Assembly (NCBI RefSeq): GCF_002835735.1
Contig: NZ_PISD01000013.1
Coordinates: forward strand, 171,132-235,131
DNA length: 64,000 nucleotides
Reading direction: 5' to 3'
DNA from: Cytobacillus horneckiae
Lineage (GTDB): Bacteria; Bacillota; Bacilli; Bacillales; Cytobacillaceae
The stretch's first letter is position 1. Every line of letters begins with the position of its first letter. A program made the position numbers and the translations under genes. Below the pieces are notes generated by a model. That model saw nothing but the letters and a program-made list of their open reading frames with translations. It had not been told where the DNA came from and did no database searches. This document shows, in pieces, positions 1 through 8,065 of the stretch.

Positions 1-366
1 ATGATGGATACTGTTGCATTGGAGAACGGCATTGACAATAAGACAACCGCTGCTGATATGGTATATGCTTTAAAGTCTATTAAAGCGAAGCAATTATTTT
101 CCGCAGAAAATAGTAATAAAATGTTAGAAATATTATCTCAGCAGCAATTTTTAAAATTGGCTGATGGGATAGATTTAGAATATTTTACTGTCGCAAGCAA
201 AACTGGCGAACTAGCTGGTGTACAGCATGATTGTGCGATTATTAGCAGCCAGCAAACTGTTTTGTATGCAGCAGTATTGATTGATGAATTAACTCTGCCT
301 GAAACGGGGAAGAAGACTTTGCTCGAGATTGGCAAGAGGCTAAATGGTTTTCTAAAGGAACAATAA
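1..366 (+). CDS. Serine hydrolase / class A beta-lactamase-like protein, C-terminal part
   Basis: Only the 3' part of the gene lies in the window; the reading frame is open from base 1, so the ATG there need not be the start. The 121 residues fit the last 40% or so of a class A beta-lactamase-type serine hydrolase. They contain the KTG box (SKTGEL), followed by a GVQHD-CAII strand segment and a closing amphipathic helix. The active-site SxxK and the SDN region would lie upstream of the window. It could be a true beta-lactamase or a related penicillin-recognising hydrolase; the fragment cannot separate these. Family assignment is by motif recognition only. Confidence 0.6.
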   Translation: MMDTVALENGIDNKTTAADMVYALKSIKAKQLFSAENSNKMLEILSQQQFLKLADGIDLEYFTVASKTGELAGVQHDCAIISSQQTVLYAAVLIDELTLPETGKKTLLEIGKRLNGFLKEQ

Positions 367-556
367 ACTTCATAATAATATGGCAAATTTACATATTATT
401 GTGTATAATAAATATTGAGAATAGCTCTCAATTAGTACATACATTGCATTTAGAGGTCTTATGATTTCTGTCCTTGGATGATCCAAATATCTTTTCATTA
501 TATTAGTGATTGTTTAAAGGAATATAAAAAAATAAAGCAGTGATTATCCTATTAGG

Positions 557-587
557 CGGAGTGTTAAAAACACTCCGTTCTTTTTTT
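557..587 (+). terminator. Intrinsic terminator
   Basis: A 9-bp perfect stem (CGGAGTGTT, loop AAA, AACACTCCG) is followed by TTCTTTTTTT. It lies about 190 bases after the beta-lactamase-like gene and before the APH gene, so it separates the two units. Confidence 0.8.
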
Positions 588-660
588 GTTGAAGGCTTTG
601 CGGCACTGTCCCATAATATAAATGAGAATAAGACTTATATTGTAGAGGAGTGGAGCTCGA

Positions 661-1569
661 TTGAATCAATTGCCAAGTTCATTTATAACTACAATCAAAG
701 GCGTTTACGGAATAAAAGGGGAGGAATGGCTGAAACAACTGCCTCGATTGCTTGAATATTGCGAAGATAGATGGTCGTTGAAAATCGGAGACCCATATCA
801 GCTTTCATATAGCTACGTTGCATCTGCAACAAATAATAAAGCCGAGGAGTATGTATTAAAGCTAAGAGTTCCTGACAAGGATTGCAAAGACGAAGAAGCA
901 TTTCTTAAATCACCTAATGAAGAGATAGTACGAATGATTGATAGCGATATTGAAAAAGGCATTATTTTATTAGAAAAACTTTCGCCGGGACATACCTTAA
1001 AAATAGTAGAAAGCGAAACAGAGGCTGTACATATCGCTGCAAATGCGCTTAAATCACTGTGGAAGCCGGCATCAGAAGCCCATGAATTCCAGCATATTCA
1101 GGATATTGCAAAAGGGTTGAAAGGAATAAGGAAGAAATATAACGGTGAAACAGGTCCATTGGATGCAACTCTTGTTGAAAAAGCGGAGCTTTGGTTTCCT
1201 GAGTTAATAGCAACTATGAAGAATGAAGTTCTCCTTCACGGCGACTTTCATCATGAAAATATTCTTCTGCACGGACAAGAATGGAAAATTATTGATCCAA
1301 AAGGCTTGATCGGTGAAGCAGAATATGATGTCACCAATTTTTTAAGAAACCATTTAGTCCATTATCCAAATCAAAAAGAAGTTTTGCTAAAAAGAATAGA
1401 TGCTTTCGTGGAAGTATTAAACTTAAATCGGGAACGTCTTTTAAAATGGGGACTATGTCAGGTTGTTTTATCGGCATGGTGGTTTTTGGAAGATAATCTT
1501 GATGGCTGGGAAGAAGTTATGTCTATCGCAAAATATTATTTAGAAATAATAGAAGAAACCGCATCGTGA
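661..1569 (+). CDS. APH-family phosphotransferase (aminoglycoside/hydroxyurea 6-kinase type)
   Basis: This 302-residue protein has the aminoglycoside phosphotransferase fold signature. The catalytic loop LLHGDFHHENILL is near residue 200 and the metal-binding IIDPKGLIGEAEYD follows it. The DPKG and EYD-TNFLRN pattern resembles the APH(6)/hydroxyurea kinase group (streptomycin 6-kinase-like). Known members phosphorylate small hydroxyl substrates with ATP in the cytoplasm; the substrate here is unknown, and a housekeeping role is as likely as resistance. The start is TTG at 661, chosen because GAGGAG sits 8-13 bases upstream. It stands alone between two terminators, and its own terminator hairpin includes the stop codon. 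Confidence 0.75.
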   Translation: MNQLPSSFITTIKGVYGIKGEEWLKQLPRLLEYCEDRWSLKIGDPYQLSYSYVASATNNKAEEYVLKLRVPDKDCKDEEAFLKSPNEEIVRMIDSDIEKGIILLEKLSPGHTLKIVESETEAVHIAANALKSLWKPASEAHEFQHIQDIAKGLKGIRKKYNGETGPLDATLVEKAELWFPELIATMKNEVLLHGDFHHENILLHGQEWKIIDPKGLIGEAEYDVTNFLRNHLVHYPNQKEVLLKRIDAFVEVLNLNRERLLKWGLCQVVLSAWWFLEDNLDGWEEVMSIAKYYLEIIEETAS

Positions 1570-1596
1570 AAAGAAGATGCGGTTTAAGTTTATTTT
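1556..1596 (+). terminator. Intrinsic terminator overlapping the APH stop codon
   Basis: A perfect 10-bp stem, AAACCGCATC / GATGCGGTTT, with a 10-base loop is followed by a T-rich tract. The left arm lies inside the last APH codons. Confidence 0.75.
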
Positions 1597-1653
1597 ATCC
1601 CACGATAACGGGCAGTAAAACCAGCACTGATAGAAGTTTTACTTTATTGAACG
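1596..1653. repeat. Dispersed ~55-bp repeat, copy A
   Basis: This segment matches 15518-15574 (inverted) and 49793-49850 (same orientation). Shared blocks, read on the minus strand, are AAGTrAAACTT, ATCAGTG, a GG-containing spacer, TTACTGCyCGTT and GGATAA or a degenerate form of it. The element can fold as CAGT-N9-ACTG followed by a second small hairpin. It overlaps the last codons and the TAA stop of the DUF4395 gene. Confidence 0.7.
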
Positions 1654-2064
1654 TCTATATTTATATTGGTTAAGCTGAAAATGAATAAAGCAGCCAATGC
1701 AAAAGCCGCAAATCGCAATAAACGCGGCCATCCCAACCATAATAGTAAATATATAACCGACTGTAGTCCATTCTAATAGAAAACTAATTAGCCCTAATCC
1801 TAGACAAATAACAGCTATCGTTTGATTAAATTGCTGCTGGTCACGATCTTCTGGAATATATTCAGATGGATGCTTTTTTAAAAAAAGCTTTGCAAAGCTC
1901 ATGATTGGATTAGAGCCAAAAACTAGCCCGATAATGCCGGCAGCTAGAGGAATAGCAAGAATCCATACAAATCCAGATATTAAAGTGAATACTGCACTGC
2001 AAACGATAACCCATTGATTTGCTTTTACGAGCGGGCGAGGAATTGAACGTATAGTTTGTTCCAT
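1639..2064 (-). CDS. DUF4395 family membrane protein
   Basis: The product is about 141 residues. It opens with the IPRPLVKANQ motif typical of DUF4395 proteins and then has about four hydrophobic segments, two before and two after a polar loop (KKHPSEYIPEDRDQQQ). The biochemical role of the family is unknown. The start at 2064 is preferred over an ATG 21 bases upstream because AGAAAGG lies 11 bases before it, while the upstream ATG has no ribosome binding site. The C-terminal codons RRSIK and the stop lie within dispersed repeat copy A, so the native end may have been altered by that element. The gene is monocistronic. Confidence 0.7.
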   Translation of the reverse strand: MEQTIRSIPRPLVKANQWVIVCSAVFTLISGFVWILAIPLAAGIIGLVFGSNPIMSFAKLFLKKHPSEYIPEDRDQQQFNQTIAVICLGLGLISFLLEWTTVGYIFTIMVGMAAFIAICGFCIGCFIHFQLNQYKYRRSIK

Positions 2065-2149
2065 TATAAAACCAACCTTTCTCATGGGTTTTATTAGTTA
2101 TGTATATCATACTTTTTTAACAGGTAATTGGGAAGAGGGGAAAAATAAT

Positions 2150-2190
2150 AAAAAGCAGTGAAGGCAAATTTGCCTTCACTGCTTTTTATT
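2150..2190 (-). terminator. Intrinsic terminator of the TM-helix channel gene
   Basis: A perfect 36-bp palindrome has AAAAGCAGTGAAGGCAAA as its left half, and flanking A and T runs make it work on both strands. It follows the stop of the minus-strand gene at 2195. Confidence 0.85.
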
Positions 2191-2194
2191 AAGA

Positions 2195-3775
2195 TTATTT
2201 CAGCGGGTTGTCAAGATCCTTTCTATCCGACCCTTGATTCGTTTTTCCTATTGCCTCATCGACAACATCTTTCGTATTTGCTTGTTTATTAATGTTTGTT
2301 TCTTCGAATTTACGATCGAGTTTTTGCAAATATTTAGATGCAAAGTCTTTTCCGCCAAGGCCGAATGCTAAACCGAAAGCCAATGCTAACCCGCCTAATA
2401 GTAAAATGAAGGCTGCGTTGACAATAGAAGAAGCAATTCCTAATTGATCAAGTGCCATAAATATAGATGTAGATATAATCGCCACTTGAGCGATGATGGC
2501 TAAGAAAGATGCATGCGGTCCTTGTAATAGTGATAGCAATAGCTTTTTAACAAGCGCTGCTAACCATAGTCCCACACCGATAATAACGAGTGCTGCTAGT
2601 ACATGCGGTAAGTATGCAACAACACCTGTGGCTAGTGCAACAAGGAAATTAAGGTTTAAAATGTTTAAGGCCTGGACTGTAAATAAAACGACAATCAGAA
2701 TGTTTGCAACTGTACCAAAGATTTGCGAGATACTTACGGCAGATTTGTTGACATATATTCTGTTAAAGTAGCTGTCCAAGCCCATTCTCATCAATACACT
2801 AGCGATTAAATCTTTCACCCATTTACCAAGCCAGATTCCTATTAGGACAAAGAATATGGCAGCGGCAATGTTTGGCAGTATCGTCATGACATGTGTAAGC
2901 ATAGCTATGGCTGGAGCAGAAATGCCAGTGATATCAAGCTGCTCTAAAGCAGAAATAACTGTCGGTATTAAGATTAACACATAAACAATCGTGCCAATGA
3001 CAGCTGATAAGCTTGTCCCTTCGAAAAGACGGGAGAGTCCAAGTTTAGCTGTTAATTTTTCTATGCCAATTGCTGCCAGAAAATTAGTTACGATATTGCG
3101 GACAATTTTTGCAATAAACCAACCAACTAGCAATATTAGTGCGGCTGCAATTAATTTAGGCAGGAAGGCAAGAAGGCTATCTAACATACTGCTAAATGGT
3201 CCCGCAATGCCTTGCAAGTTTAATGCATCTAATACAGCTGGCAGGAAGATCAGTAAGACGAGATAAAAAACGATATTAGCAACTTGTTCAACAGCAGCAT
3301 TTGGATCTTTTACTGTCTCGGTCAGCTTCCATTTACTTAATGTTTCATGCACTCTAAGCTTTTTACCGCCTTTTTTAATTAAGAAGCTGAGTGTGGAAGC
3401 AATAATCCACGCGAATAAGAGAACTAGCGCCGCTTTTAAGATACTTGGAATAGCATCCATAACGGAGGTAAGCATGCCGACTAGCGGTGAAGTAATCGTA
3501 CTTAAATTGAGAATATTAAAGAACAGGATAAAAACAAAAACAAGTAGGAGATAATAGATGACCTTGCTAATTATTTTTGCCGATGAATATTTTCTTTCCG
3601 TTCCTTCAGGATAAACCAGGTCGTCTAGCTTTGTCTTATTCAATCCTTTAAGTACCGCCTTCTCAATAGATTTAGCAATCAGCCAACCTATTAATAAAAC
3701 GATAAATGCAAATAACAGATCTGGTATCTTTCCGATGTAGTAGTTTAGGCTGTCCCAGATGTTCGGATAAACCAT
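2195..3775 (-). CDS. Mechanosensitive channel-type protein with five TM-helix repeats
   Basis: The 526-residue membrane protein contains five copies of the conserved TM_helix repeat, each a short amphipathic lead (LP-L-AA pattern), a hydrophobic helix (for example ALILLVGWFIAKIV) and a basic helix. They are spread over residues 1-430. A Gly/Ala-rich helix near residue 465 (LALAFGLAFGLGGKD) resembles the pore helix of MscS proteins. No MscS beta domain follows; the protein ends in a polar tail of about 50 residues. The family is linked to osmotic-stress channels, but gating is unproven for this architecture. The start has GAGGAG 9 bases upstream. A SigB-like promoter lies 43 bases upstream, suggesting general-stress expression. 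Confidence 0.75.
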   Translation of the reverse strand: MVYPNIWDSLNYYIGKIPDLLFAFIVLLIGWLIAKSIEKAVLKGLNKTKLDDLVYPEGTERKYSSAKIISKVIYYLLLVFVFILFFNILNLSTITSPLVGMLTSVMDAIPSILKAALVLLFAWIIASTLSFLIKKGGKKLRVHETLSKWKLTETVKDPNAAVEQVANIVFYLVLLIFLPAVLDALNLQGIAGPFSSMLDSLLAFLPKLIAAALILLVGWFIAKIVRNIVTNFLAAIGIEKLTAKLGLSRLFEGTSLSAVIGTIVYVLILIPTVISALEQLDITGISAPAIAMLTHVMTILPNIAAAIFFVLIGIWLGKWVKDLIASVLMRMGLDSYFNRIYVNKSAVSISQIFGTVANILIVVLFTVQALNILNLNFLVALATGVVAYLPHVLAALVIIGVGLWLAALVKKLLLSLLQGPHASFLAIIAQVAIISTSIFMALDQLGIASSIVNAAFILLLGGLALAFGLAFGLGGKDFASKYLQKLDRKFEETNINKQANTKDVVDEAIGKTNQGSDRKDLDNPLK

Positions 3776-3817
3776 TTATATCACTCCTCTAGTAAAATAG
3801 TATTTTCTTACAAATCA

Positions 3818-3842
3818 ATACCCGCAGCAGATGCCGATAAAC
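3818..3842 (-). promoter_or_regulatory. SigB-type promoter of the TM-helix channel gene
   Basis: On the minus strand the sequence reads GTTTAT-N13-GGGTAT. The SigB consensus is GTTTAA-N12-15-GGGTAT, so only one base differs. The -10 lies 43 bases before the start codon, which leaves a short leader containing the GAGGAG site. Confidence 0.65.
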
Positions 3843-3903
3843 TTTTATATAAAAAATGAGTAAAAATGCACTAATTTAGTCTCATCTAGTAGAGGAATGT
3901 CGA

Positions 3904-4011
3904 ATGTTTAAGGCAAAAGTAGCAATTGAAAGAAAGTATAAACCGCTCATTCGCGATTCGCTATTTTCCTTTAATCTAAATGATAGAAAGCTACTGCATC
4001 CTTTGTTATAA
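3904..4011 (+). CDS. Possible 35-residue small protein
   Basis: This short frame (ATG to TAA, 35 residues, basic: begins MFKAKVAIERKYKP) has AGAGGA 7 bases before its ATG. No family is recognised and no hydrophobic segment is present. It lies in the 275-base space between the divergent channel and peptidase genes. The support is only the ribosome binding site and the open frame, so it may be chance. Confidence 0.25.
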   Translation: MFKAKVAIERKYKPLIRDSLFSFNLNDRKLLHPLL

Positions 4012-4050
4012 ACCTCCTAAATAGAATCTTATTAAAGGAGATTGATAGTG

Positions 4051-4776
4051 ATGGTTAAGACGATGAAGAGGACGTTAGGAACATTAAGCTTGGCATTTTT
4101 ATTATCATTGGCGTTTTTATCTGTTTCTGAAACAGATGCACAGGCGTATTCATGGAACCGTACTTTGAGTGAAGGAATGAGCGGAGCAGATGTACGCGAG
4201 CTGCAAATAAGAGTTGCCGGCTGGGCAGCCGATTCTGCTAGTCAAACATATATTGCAGTCGACGGTCAATTTGGACCGGCAACAACAGCCGCAGTCAAAA
4301 GGTTTCAGCGTGCTTATGGATTGGGGGCAGATGGCATTGTTGGTTCAGCAACCCAGGCAAAGCTGAATGATTTAGAAAGTTCAAATGGCACAAAGCATTT
4401 TAGCTACAGTGAATTTCATTCAAAAGACGGCAGCGGCTTTAAAAATGGGAAGGTTTCAGAAGCAACGGTGAGGGAGAATGTCCGCCGCCTTATGTATAAA
4501 CTGGAAGCAGTCCGAGTAAAAGCTGGAAATAAACCAATTACGATTAATTCAGGTTTCCGCAGCGTTTCCCATAACAGCAATGTAGGCGGAGCCTCAAATA
4601 GCCAGCATATGTACGGCATAGCAGCAGATATTAATATTTCAGGCTTATCTACGAATACAGTGAAAAACTATGCGAAAACAGCTGGTTTCAGCGGAATGTA
4701 TAATGAAAGCGGCTTTGTTCATGTAGATAGCAGAGTTGAGTATTCATATGGATCTCAGCAATGGTGGTGGAATTAG
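4051..4776 (+). CDS. Secreted peptidoglycan-binding M15-type D,D/L,D-carboxypeptidase
   Basis: The product is about 241 residues. It has a signal peptide (KRTLGTLSLAFLLSLAFL, cleavage probably near AQA), a PG_binding_1 domain over residues 38-110 (GMSGADVRELQ and DGQFGPATTAAVKRFQ) and a C-terminal Peptidase_M15_3 domain. The zinc ligands are visible in SQHMYGIAADI (H and D) and FVHVDSR (H). The family trims stem peptides in the cell wall outside the membrane. The start at ATG 4051 places AAAGGAG 10 bases upstream; an earlier in-frame TTG at 4042 would abut that site. The gene is a single unit with its own terminator. Confidence 0.8.
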   Translation: MVKTMKRTLGTLSLAFLLSLAFLSVSETDAQAYSWNRTLSEGMSGADVRELQIRVAGWAADSASQTYIAVDGQFGPATTAAVKRFQRAYGLGADGIVGSATQAKLNDLESSNGTKHFSYSEFHSKDGSGFKNGKVSEATVRENVRRLMYKLEAVRVKAGNKPITINSGFRSVSHNSNVGGASNSQHMYGIAADINISGLSTNTVKNYAKTAGFSGMYNESGFVHVDSRVEYSYGSQQWWWN

Positions 4777-4785
4777 GGTATCCAG

Positions 4786-4817
4786 CTCCGCATCTTCAAT
4801 GATGCGGGGCTTTTTAT
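4786..4817 (+). terminator. Intrinsic terminator of the M15 peptidase gene
   Basis: The stem CTCCGCATC / GATGCGGGG with a 6-base loop is followed by CTTTTTA. Confidence 0.75.
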
Positions 4818-4916
4818 GTGGAGCGATATATAAGTAAAACTTATGCTTTATATTTCGAATATTGAAATTAATTTATGCCGCAACAAAGGATAACATTTAT
4901 ATAGGGAGGGATAGCC

Positions 4917-5375
4917 ATGGACAAAATACATTTCCGCCCAGCGGAAGAAAGAGATTTGGAAAGAATCATTGAAATGCTTGCGGATGATATGCTTGGGAGC
5001 AGCAGGGAACAACATGCGTCTCCGCTTCCAACCAGCTATCGCAAGGCATTTTACTCCATTCAAGAGGATGTGAATAATGAACTAATAGTCGCTGAGTATG
5101 CCGGGGAAATCGTCGGCGTTCAGCAAATCACATTTACACCGTATTTGACACACCAAGGATCATGGAGAGCGACTGTAGAGGGCGTGCGGATTGCCTCTCA
5201 TGCCCGCGGCCAGCAGCTCGGCCACCAGCTTATAAATTATGCCATCATGAAAGCAAAGGAAAAGGGCTGTTCGATGATTCAGCTGACGACCAATAAGCAA
5301 AGAAGAGACGCGCTTAGATTTTATGAAAATTTAGGATTTGAAGCGACTCATGAGGGGCTAAAGCTTAATCTTTAA
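4917..5375 (+). CDS. GNAT family N-acetyltransferase
   Basis: The 152-residue single-domain protein fits the GNAT family. It starts IHFRPAEERDLERI, has the VEGVRIASHARGQQLG segment that forms the acetyl-CoA pyrophosphate loop (RGQQLG), and ends with LTTNKQRRDALRFYENLGFEA, the typical motif B region. It would transfer an acetyl group from acetyl-CoA to an amine; the substrate is not predictable. ATG 4917 has AGGGAGGG 7 bases upstream. It is monocistronic and converges on the PPOX gene with a shared terminator. Confidence 0.8.
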   Translation: MDKIHFRPAEERDLERIIEMLADDMLGSSREQHASPLPTSYRKAFYSIQEDVNNELIVAEYAGEIVGVQQITFTPYLTHQGSWRATVEGVRIASHARGQQLGHQLINYAIMKAKEKGCSMIQLTTNKQRRDALRFYENLGFEATHEGLKLNL

Positions 5376-5380
5376 TTGAA

Positions 5381-5416
5381 AAAGGCCATTCAAAATGAAT
5401 GGCTTTAAAGTTTTTC
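5381..5416. terminator. Bidirectional terminator between convergent GNAT and PPOX genes
   Basis: The hairpin GCCATTC / GAATGGC is flanked by A and T tracts on both sides. It extends into the last codons of the PPOX gene. Confidence 0.65.
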
Positions 5417-5980
5417 TGTGTTCATCTCAATATGGGCACTTATAATCTTCGCAGGCGCAGGGAGGTTTTCTTTTACCTCCCATTCCTCTGGCTTCCATAA
5501 ACTAGAACGGTTAAATGAATTAGGACAGTGAATAAAGCATTCCTCCGCTTTTACCGCAATGCCAAGTAAAGGCGCTTTTCCGTTAATCGCCATCTTATCT
5601 AAAATATCTTTATCTTGAATAATGGTCGCTTTTCCATTAATTCTTAAAGTTTCACCTAGGCCTGGGATGATAAATAGCAGTCCGACTTGCGGGTTGGAAA
5701 GAATATTGCTCAGGCTATCTAAGCGCCGATTCCCAGGACGTTCAGGTATCACAAGATAATGTTCATCAATGATATGTACAAATCCGGTATGGTCGCCTCG
5801 TGGAGAATTATCGCATTTTCCTTCTGAATTTGAAGTAGCCAGAAACAGCATAGGAGATTGGGCGATAAAACTTTGGCAATGCTCATCAATTGTCGTGATT
5901 ACTTTATTAGCAGCCCCTCGGCTTGGCGGTGTATGCAATGCGCGCAAATCTTCTTCATTTTGAATGATGTGCTTAAACAT
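5405..5980 (-). CDS. PPOX-type flavoprotein (pyridoxamine 5'-phosphate oxidase family)
   Basis: The 191-residue protein has the split-barrel FMN-binding fold of the PNPOx-like family. Recognisable blocks are FLATSNSEGKCDNSPRGDHTGFV, VIPERPGNRRLDSLSNIL and VGLLFIIPGLGETLRINGKA; the GDxxGF and RPGNRR patterns place it in the FMN-dependent MSMEG_1061-like subgroup. It probably binds a flavin and acts on small molecules in the cytoplasm, with no specific reaction assigned. ATG 5980 is preceded by AAGGAGG at 11 bases. It is a single gene downstream of, and in the same direction as, the EamA gene, separated by a terminator. Confidence 0.75.
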   Translation of the reverse strand: MFKHIIQNEEDLRALHTPPSRGAANKVITTIDEHCQSFIAQSPMLFLATSNSEGKCDNSPRGDHTGFVHIIDEHYLVIPERPGNRRLDSLSNILSNPQVGLLFIIPGLGETLRINGKATIIQDKDILDKMAINGKAPLLGIAVKAEECFIHCPNSFNRSSLWKPEEWEVKENLPAPAKIISAHIEMNTEKL

Positions 5981-6015
5981 GTTAGGTGTCGCCTCCTTTA
6001 CCTATTTATATTCAA

Positions 6016-6039
6016 TAAAAAGGAGGGAAACCCTCCTTT
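6016..6039 (-). terminator. Intrinsic terminator of the EamA gene
   Basis: The perfect 9-bp stem AAAGGAGGG / CCCTCCTTT on a 3-base loop is followed on the minus strand by a T-rich tract. It overlaps the EamA stop codon. Confidence 0.75.
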
Positions 6040-6937
6040 AATTATTAGGTGCTATCCCTTTTCTGTGTGACTTGAACATTTGGAATTGGGGGATGCAAAT
6101 TCCAAGCAAAATAATCATAATGCCAATCACTTGGGCTTGTGTAATTTGTTCTCCTAATATTATCATCGCTGCTATAACAGCAGCTGGCAGCTCTGCTGAC
6201 CCAACAATCGTAGCTAATCCTGAATCAATATGAGGTGTTCCAAGCGAAAAGAGGACAATCGGTAAAATAACCCCGAAGAATGCCAACAATAAGCTATATG
6301 GCCAAATTCCTCCGAAATCAATCCCCGTTGCAGCCACCCTTGTCCCAAAAATCGAAACTAGAATCATTAGTCCGCCTAACGTGATATATACACTTCTTTG
6401 AATGCTAGGAACATGAGTCGCCACTTTACCGCTAAAGAAAATAAATAGTGCGAAAGTAATAGCAGATAGGAAACCATAAATGAGTCCGTCGAGCGCGATG
6501 GACTCAAAACCGCCTAATACAATATTGCTGGCAAATACTGTTCCGATAATTAGTAATAAAGCGGAGATGATTTTTAAGCGACTTGGCATTTTTTTGAGAT
6601 AAATAGATTCAAGCACAATGCCAATCCATGTGAATTGGAATAACAGGACGACAGCAATGGATGCCGGATTCCGTTCAAGGCTTAGCCCGTAAAGAATACC
6701 TGTCATACTTAATGCAGTGCCGGTCAGCATAAGTGCGCCAATCTGCTTTAAAGTAATTTTCGTCCGTTTAATAAAGGGCAATGCGATGATTAGTAAGATT
6801 AAACCGAATAAATACTGGCTGCTTGTCAGCTCATGGACAGCAAAGCCAGCACCTAAACCGAGCTTAACAATAGAAGCTAAAATACCGTAGCTGCATGCAC
6901 CAATTAAGATATAAAGCGAATATTTAATATTGTTCAT
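6038..6937 (-). CDS. EamA/DMT family transporter
   Basis: The 299-residue protein has about ten transmembrane helices arranged as two EamA repeats (residues 5-140 and 150-285), the usual length and layout of drug/metabolite exporters. The second repeat ends GLATIVGSAELPAAVIAAMIILGEQIT-like, which carries the family's ELP/GE motif. The substrate is unknown; members export amino acids, nucleosides or metabolites across the cytoplasmic membrane. AAAGGAG lies 8 bases before ATG 6937. No neighbour suggests the substrate. Confidence 0.8.
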   Translation of the reverse strand: MNNIKYSLYILIGACSYGILASIVKLGLGAGFAVHELTSSQYLFGLILLIIALPFIKRTKITLKQIGALMLTGTALSMTGILYGLSLERNPASIAVVLLFQFTWIGIVLESIYLKKMPSRLKIISALLLIIGTVFASNIVLGGFESIALDGLIYGFLSAITFALFIFFSGKVATHVPSIQRSVYITLGGLMILVSIFGTRVAATGIDFGGIWPYSLLLAFFGVILPIVLFSLGTPHIDSGLATIVGSAELPAAVIAAMIILGEQITQAQVIGIMIILLGICIPQFQMFKSHRKGIAPNN

Positions 6938-7445
6938 AGAAAAGACTCCTTTACTAAAAATACGCAGGCAATTCCTTGCACAGCTGTTAAATAATTCTTG
7001 AGGAGCTTTGTAAAAAAGTCCTGAAAAAAGAAAAATCCAGTCACCGGACTATCATATCATTTTTGTCAGAGGTTGTAGATGGAAAAGGAGATCTTTCTGT
7101 AAAAGAGGAGGATTAGCGGAAAGATTCAAGGAAAAAGAAGGAACTTTTGGTTAAAGTCATAAGAATACTAGAATAAAGATAGGCAATTTTGAGCCATTTT
7201 TAAGGAGCAAGCTTCATAATTAAAAGTAAGTATAATTTACACCTATTTTAGAAAGATTTGCATCGATTCGCCAGAAAAAAACATATGAAAGAAAGAGCCC
7301 GTGCTGAGGCTCTTCTTTCTACGAGGTATTTAATGGAAAGGTTGAATCCTAAAATAGCATCCATCAATGGACAAATACCATTTTTGAAAGGTCATAAAAT
7401 CATCTTTCCACTGAAATTGCTACCTACCCTCCGATATTCACGATC
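6938..7445. other. Intergenic region, no gene seen
   Basis: About 500 bases lie between the EamA start and the end of the TetR gene. The region holds the EamA ribosome binding site (AAAGGAG near 6950), AT-rich promoter-like sequence and a weak terminator near 7293-7314. Open frames here lack ribosome binding sites and show no recognisable protein. Confidence 0.5.
7276..7320 (-). terminator. Possible terminator of the TetR gene
   Basis: The stem AAGAGCC / GGCTCTT (7293-7314) on the minus strand is followed by TTTCTTTC and then TTTTTTT. It sits about 130 bases past the TetR stop. Confidence 0.5.
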
Positions 7446-8021
7446 TCAATCGAGTGAGCAATGTAACATACCATTATTACTTATTTCAGTGATGATCTTT
7501 GTCATTTCCTCTGTAGACTCCATCATTCCATTGCTTAACCATTTTTCGATGACGTGAATGCTGCCGCTAATGACAAATAATGTGATGTATTTTGAACTGG
7601 GGGTAGCGGTTAAAACGTGATTCTCTTCTAGATTAGTCATAATATGCGTTTGAGCGGCTTCCATGACACGATGCTGAAACCCCTTATTGCCATTATCACT
7701 AAAAAGGATTCTGAAATGTTCACTTCTGCTAAATACGTAATCCAGCAAATATTTAGTCATCGCAAACATTTCCTTCTTCTTTTTATAATCATATTGGAGC
7801 AATGTTTGATTTAATTCCTGAATGATTTCATCTTCTATTTTATACAGTAAATCATATTGATCAGAATAGTGGCTATAGAATGTAGACCGATTGATGTCGG
7901 CTAACTCACATATTTCCTTTATGGTTATAGATGCAATCGGTTTATTATGAAGAAGCTTCATCAAGCTTTCCTTCAATACCATTCTTGTATATTTTTTTCG
8001 GCGATCTATTTTTTTCTCCAT
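7446..8021 (-). CDS. TetR/AcrR family transcriptional regulator
   Basis: The 191-residue regulator has an N-terminal TetR helix-turn-helix at residues 8-55 (ITIKEICELADINRSTFYSHYSDQYDLLYKIE) and a helical ligand-binding domain. It is divergent from the MMPL exporter genes, so it most likely represses them and itself. Two palindromes in the 150-base space, at 8066-8083 and 8087-8109, are candidate operators; the second covers the exporter's -35 box. The start at 8021 is chosen because GAAAGGG lies 8 bases upstream; an in-frame ATG at 8054 lacks such a site. Confidence 0.8.
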   Translation of the reverse strand: MEKKIDRRKKYTRMVLKESLMKLLHNKPIASITIKEICELADINRSTFYSHYSDQYDLLYKIEDEIIQELNQTLLQYDYKKKKEMFAMTKYLLDYVFSRSEHFRILFSDNGNKGFQHRVMEAAQTHIMTNLEENHVLTATPSSKYITLFVISGSIHVIEKWLSNGMMESTEEMTKIITEISNNGMLHCSLD

Positions 8022-8065
8022 CGTAAGAACCCTTTCATTTACGTTATCCAACAATAATTAGAAAA

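Noticed and set aside
540..755. Plus-strand frame of 71 codons before the APH gene
   Set aside because: It spans a clear intrinsic terminator and overlaps the better supported APH start in another frame.
661..1569. Acquired antibiotic-resistance gene
   Set aside because: The APH-like kinase has no mobile-element context and looks like a chromosomal gene; resistance cannot be claimed from family membership.
7258..7557. Plus-strand reading frame of 99 codons
   Set aside because: It runs antisense into the TetR gene, has no ribosome binding site, and contains the TetR terminator hairpin.
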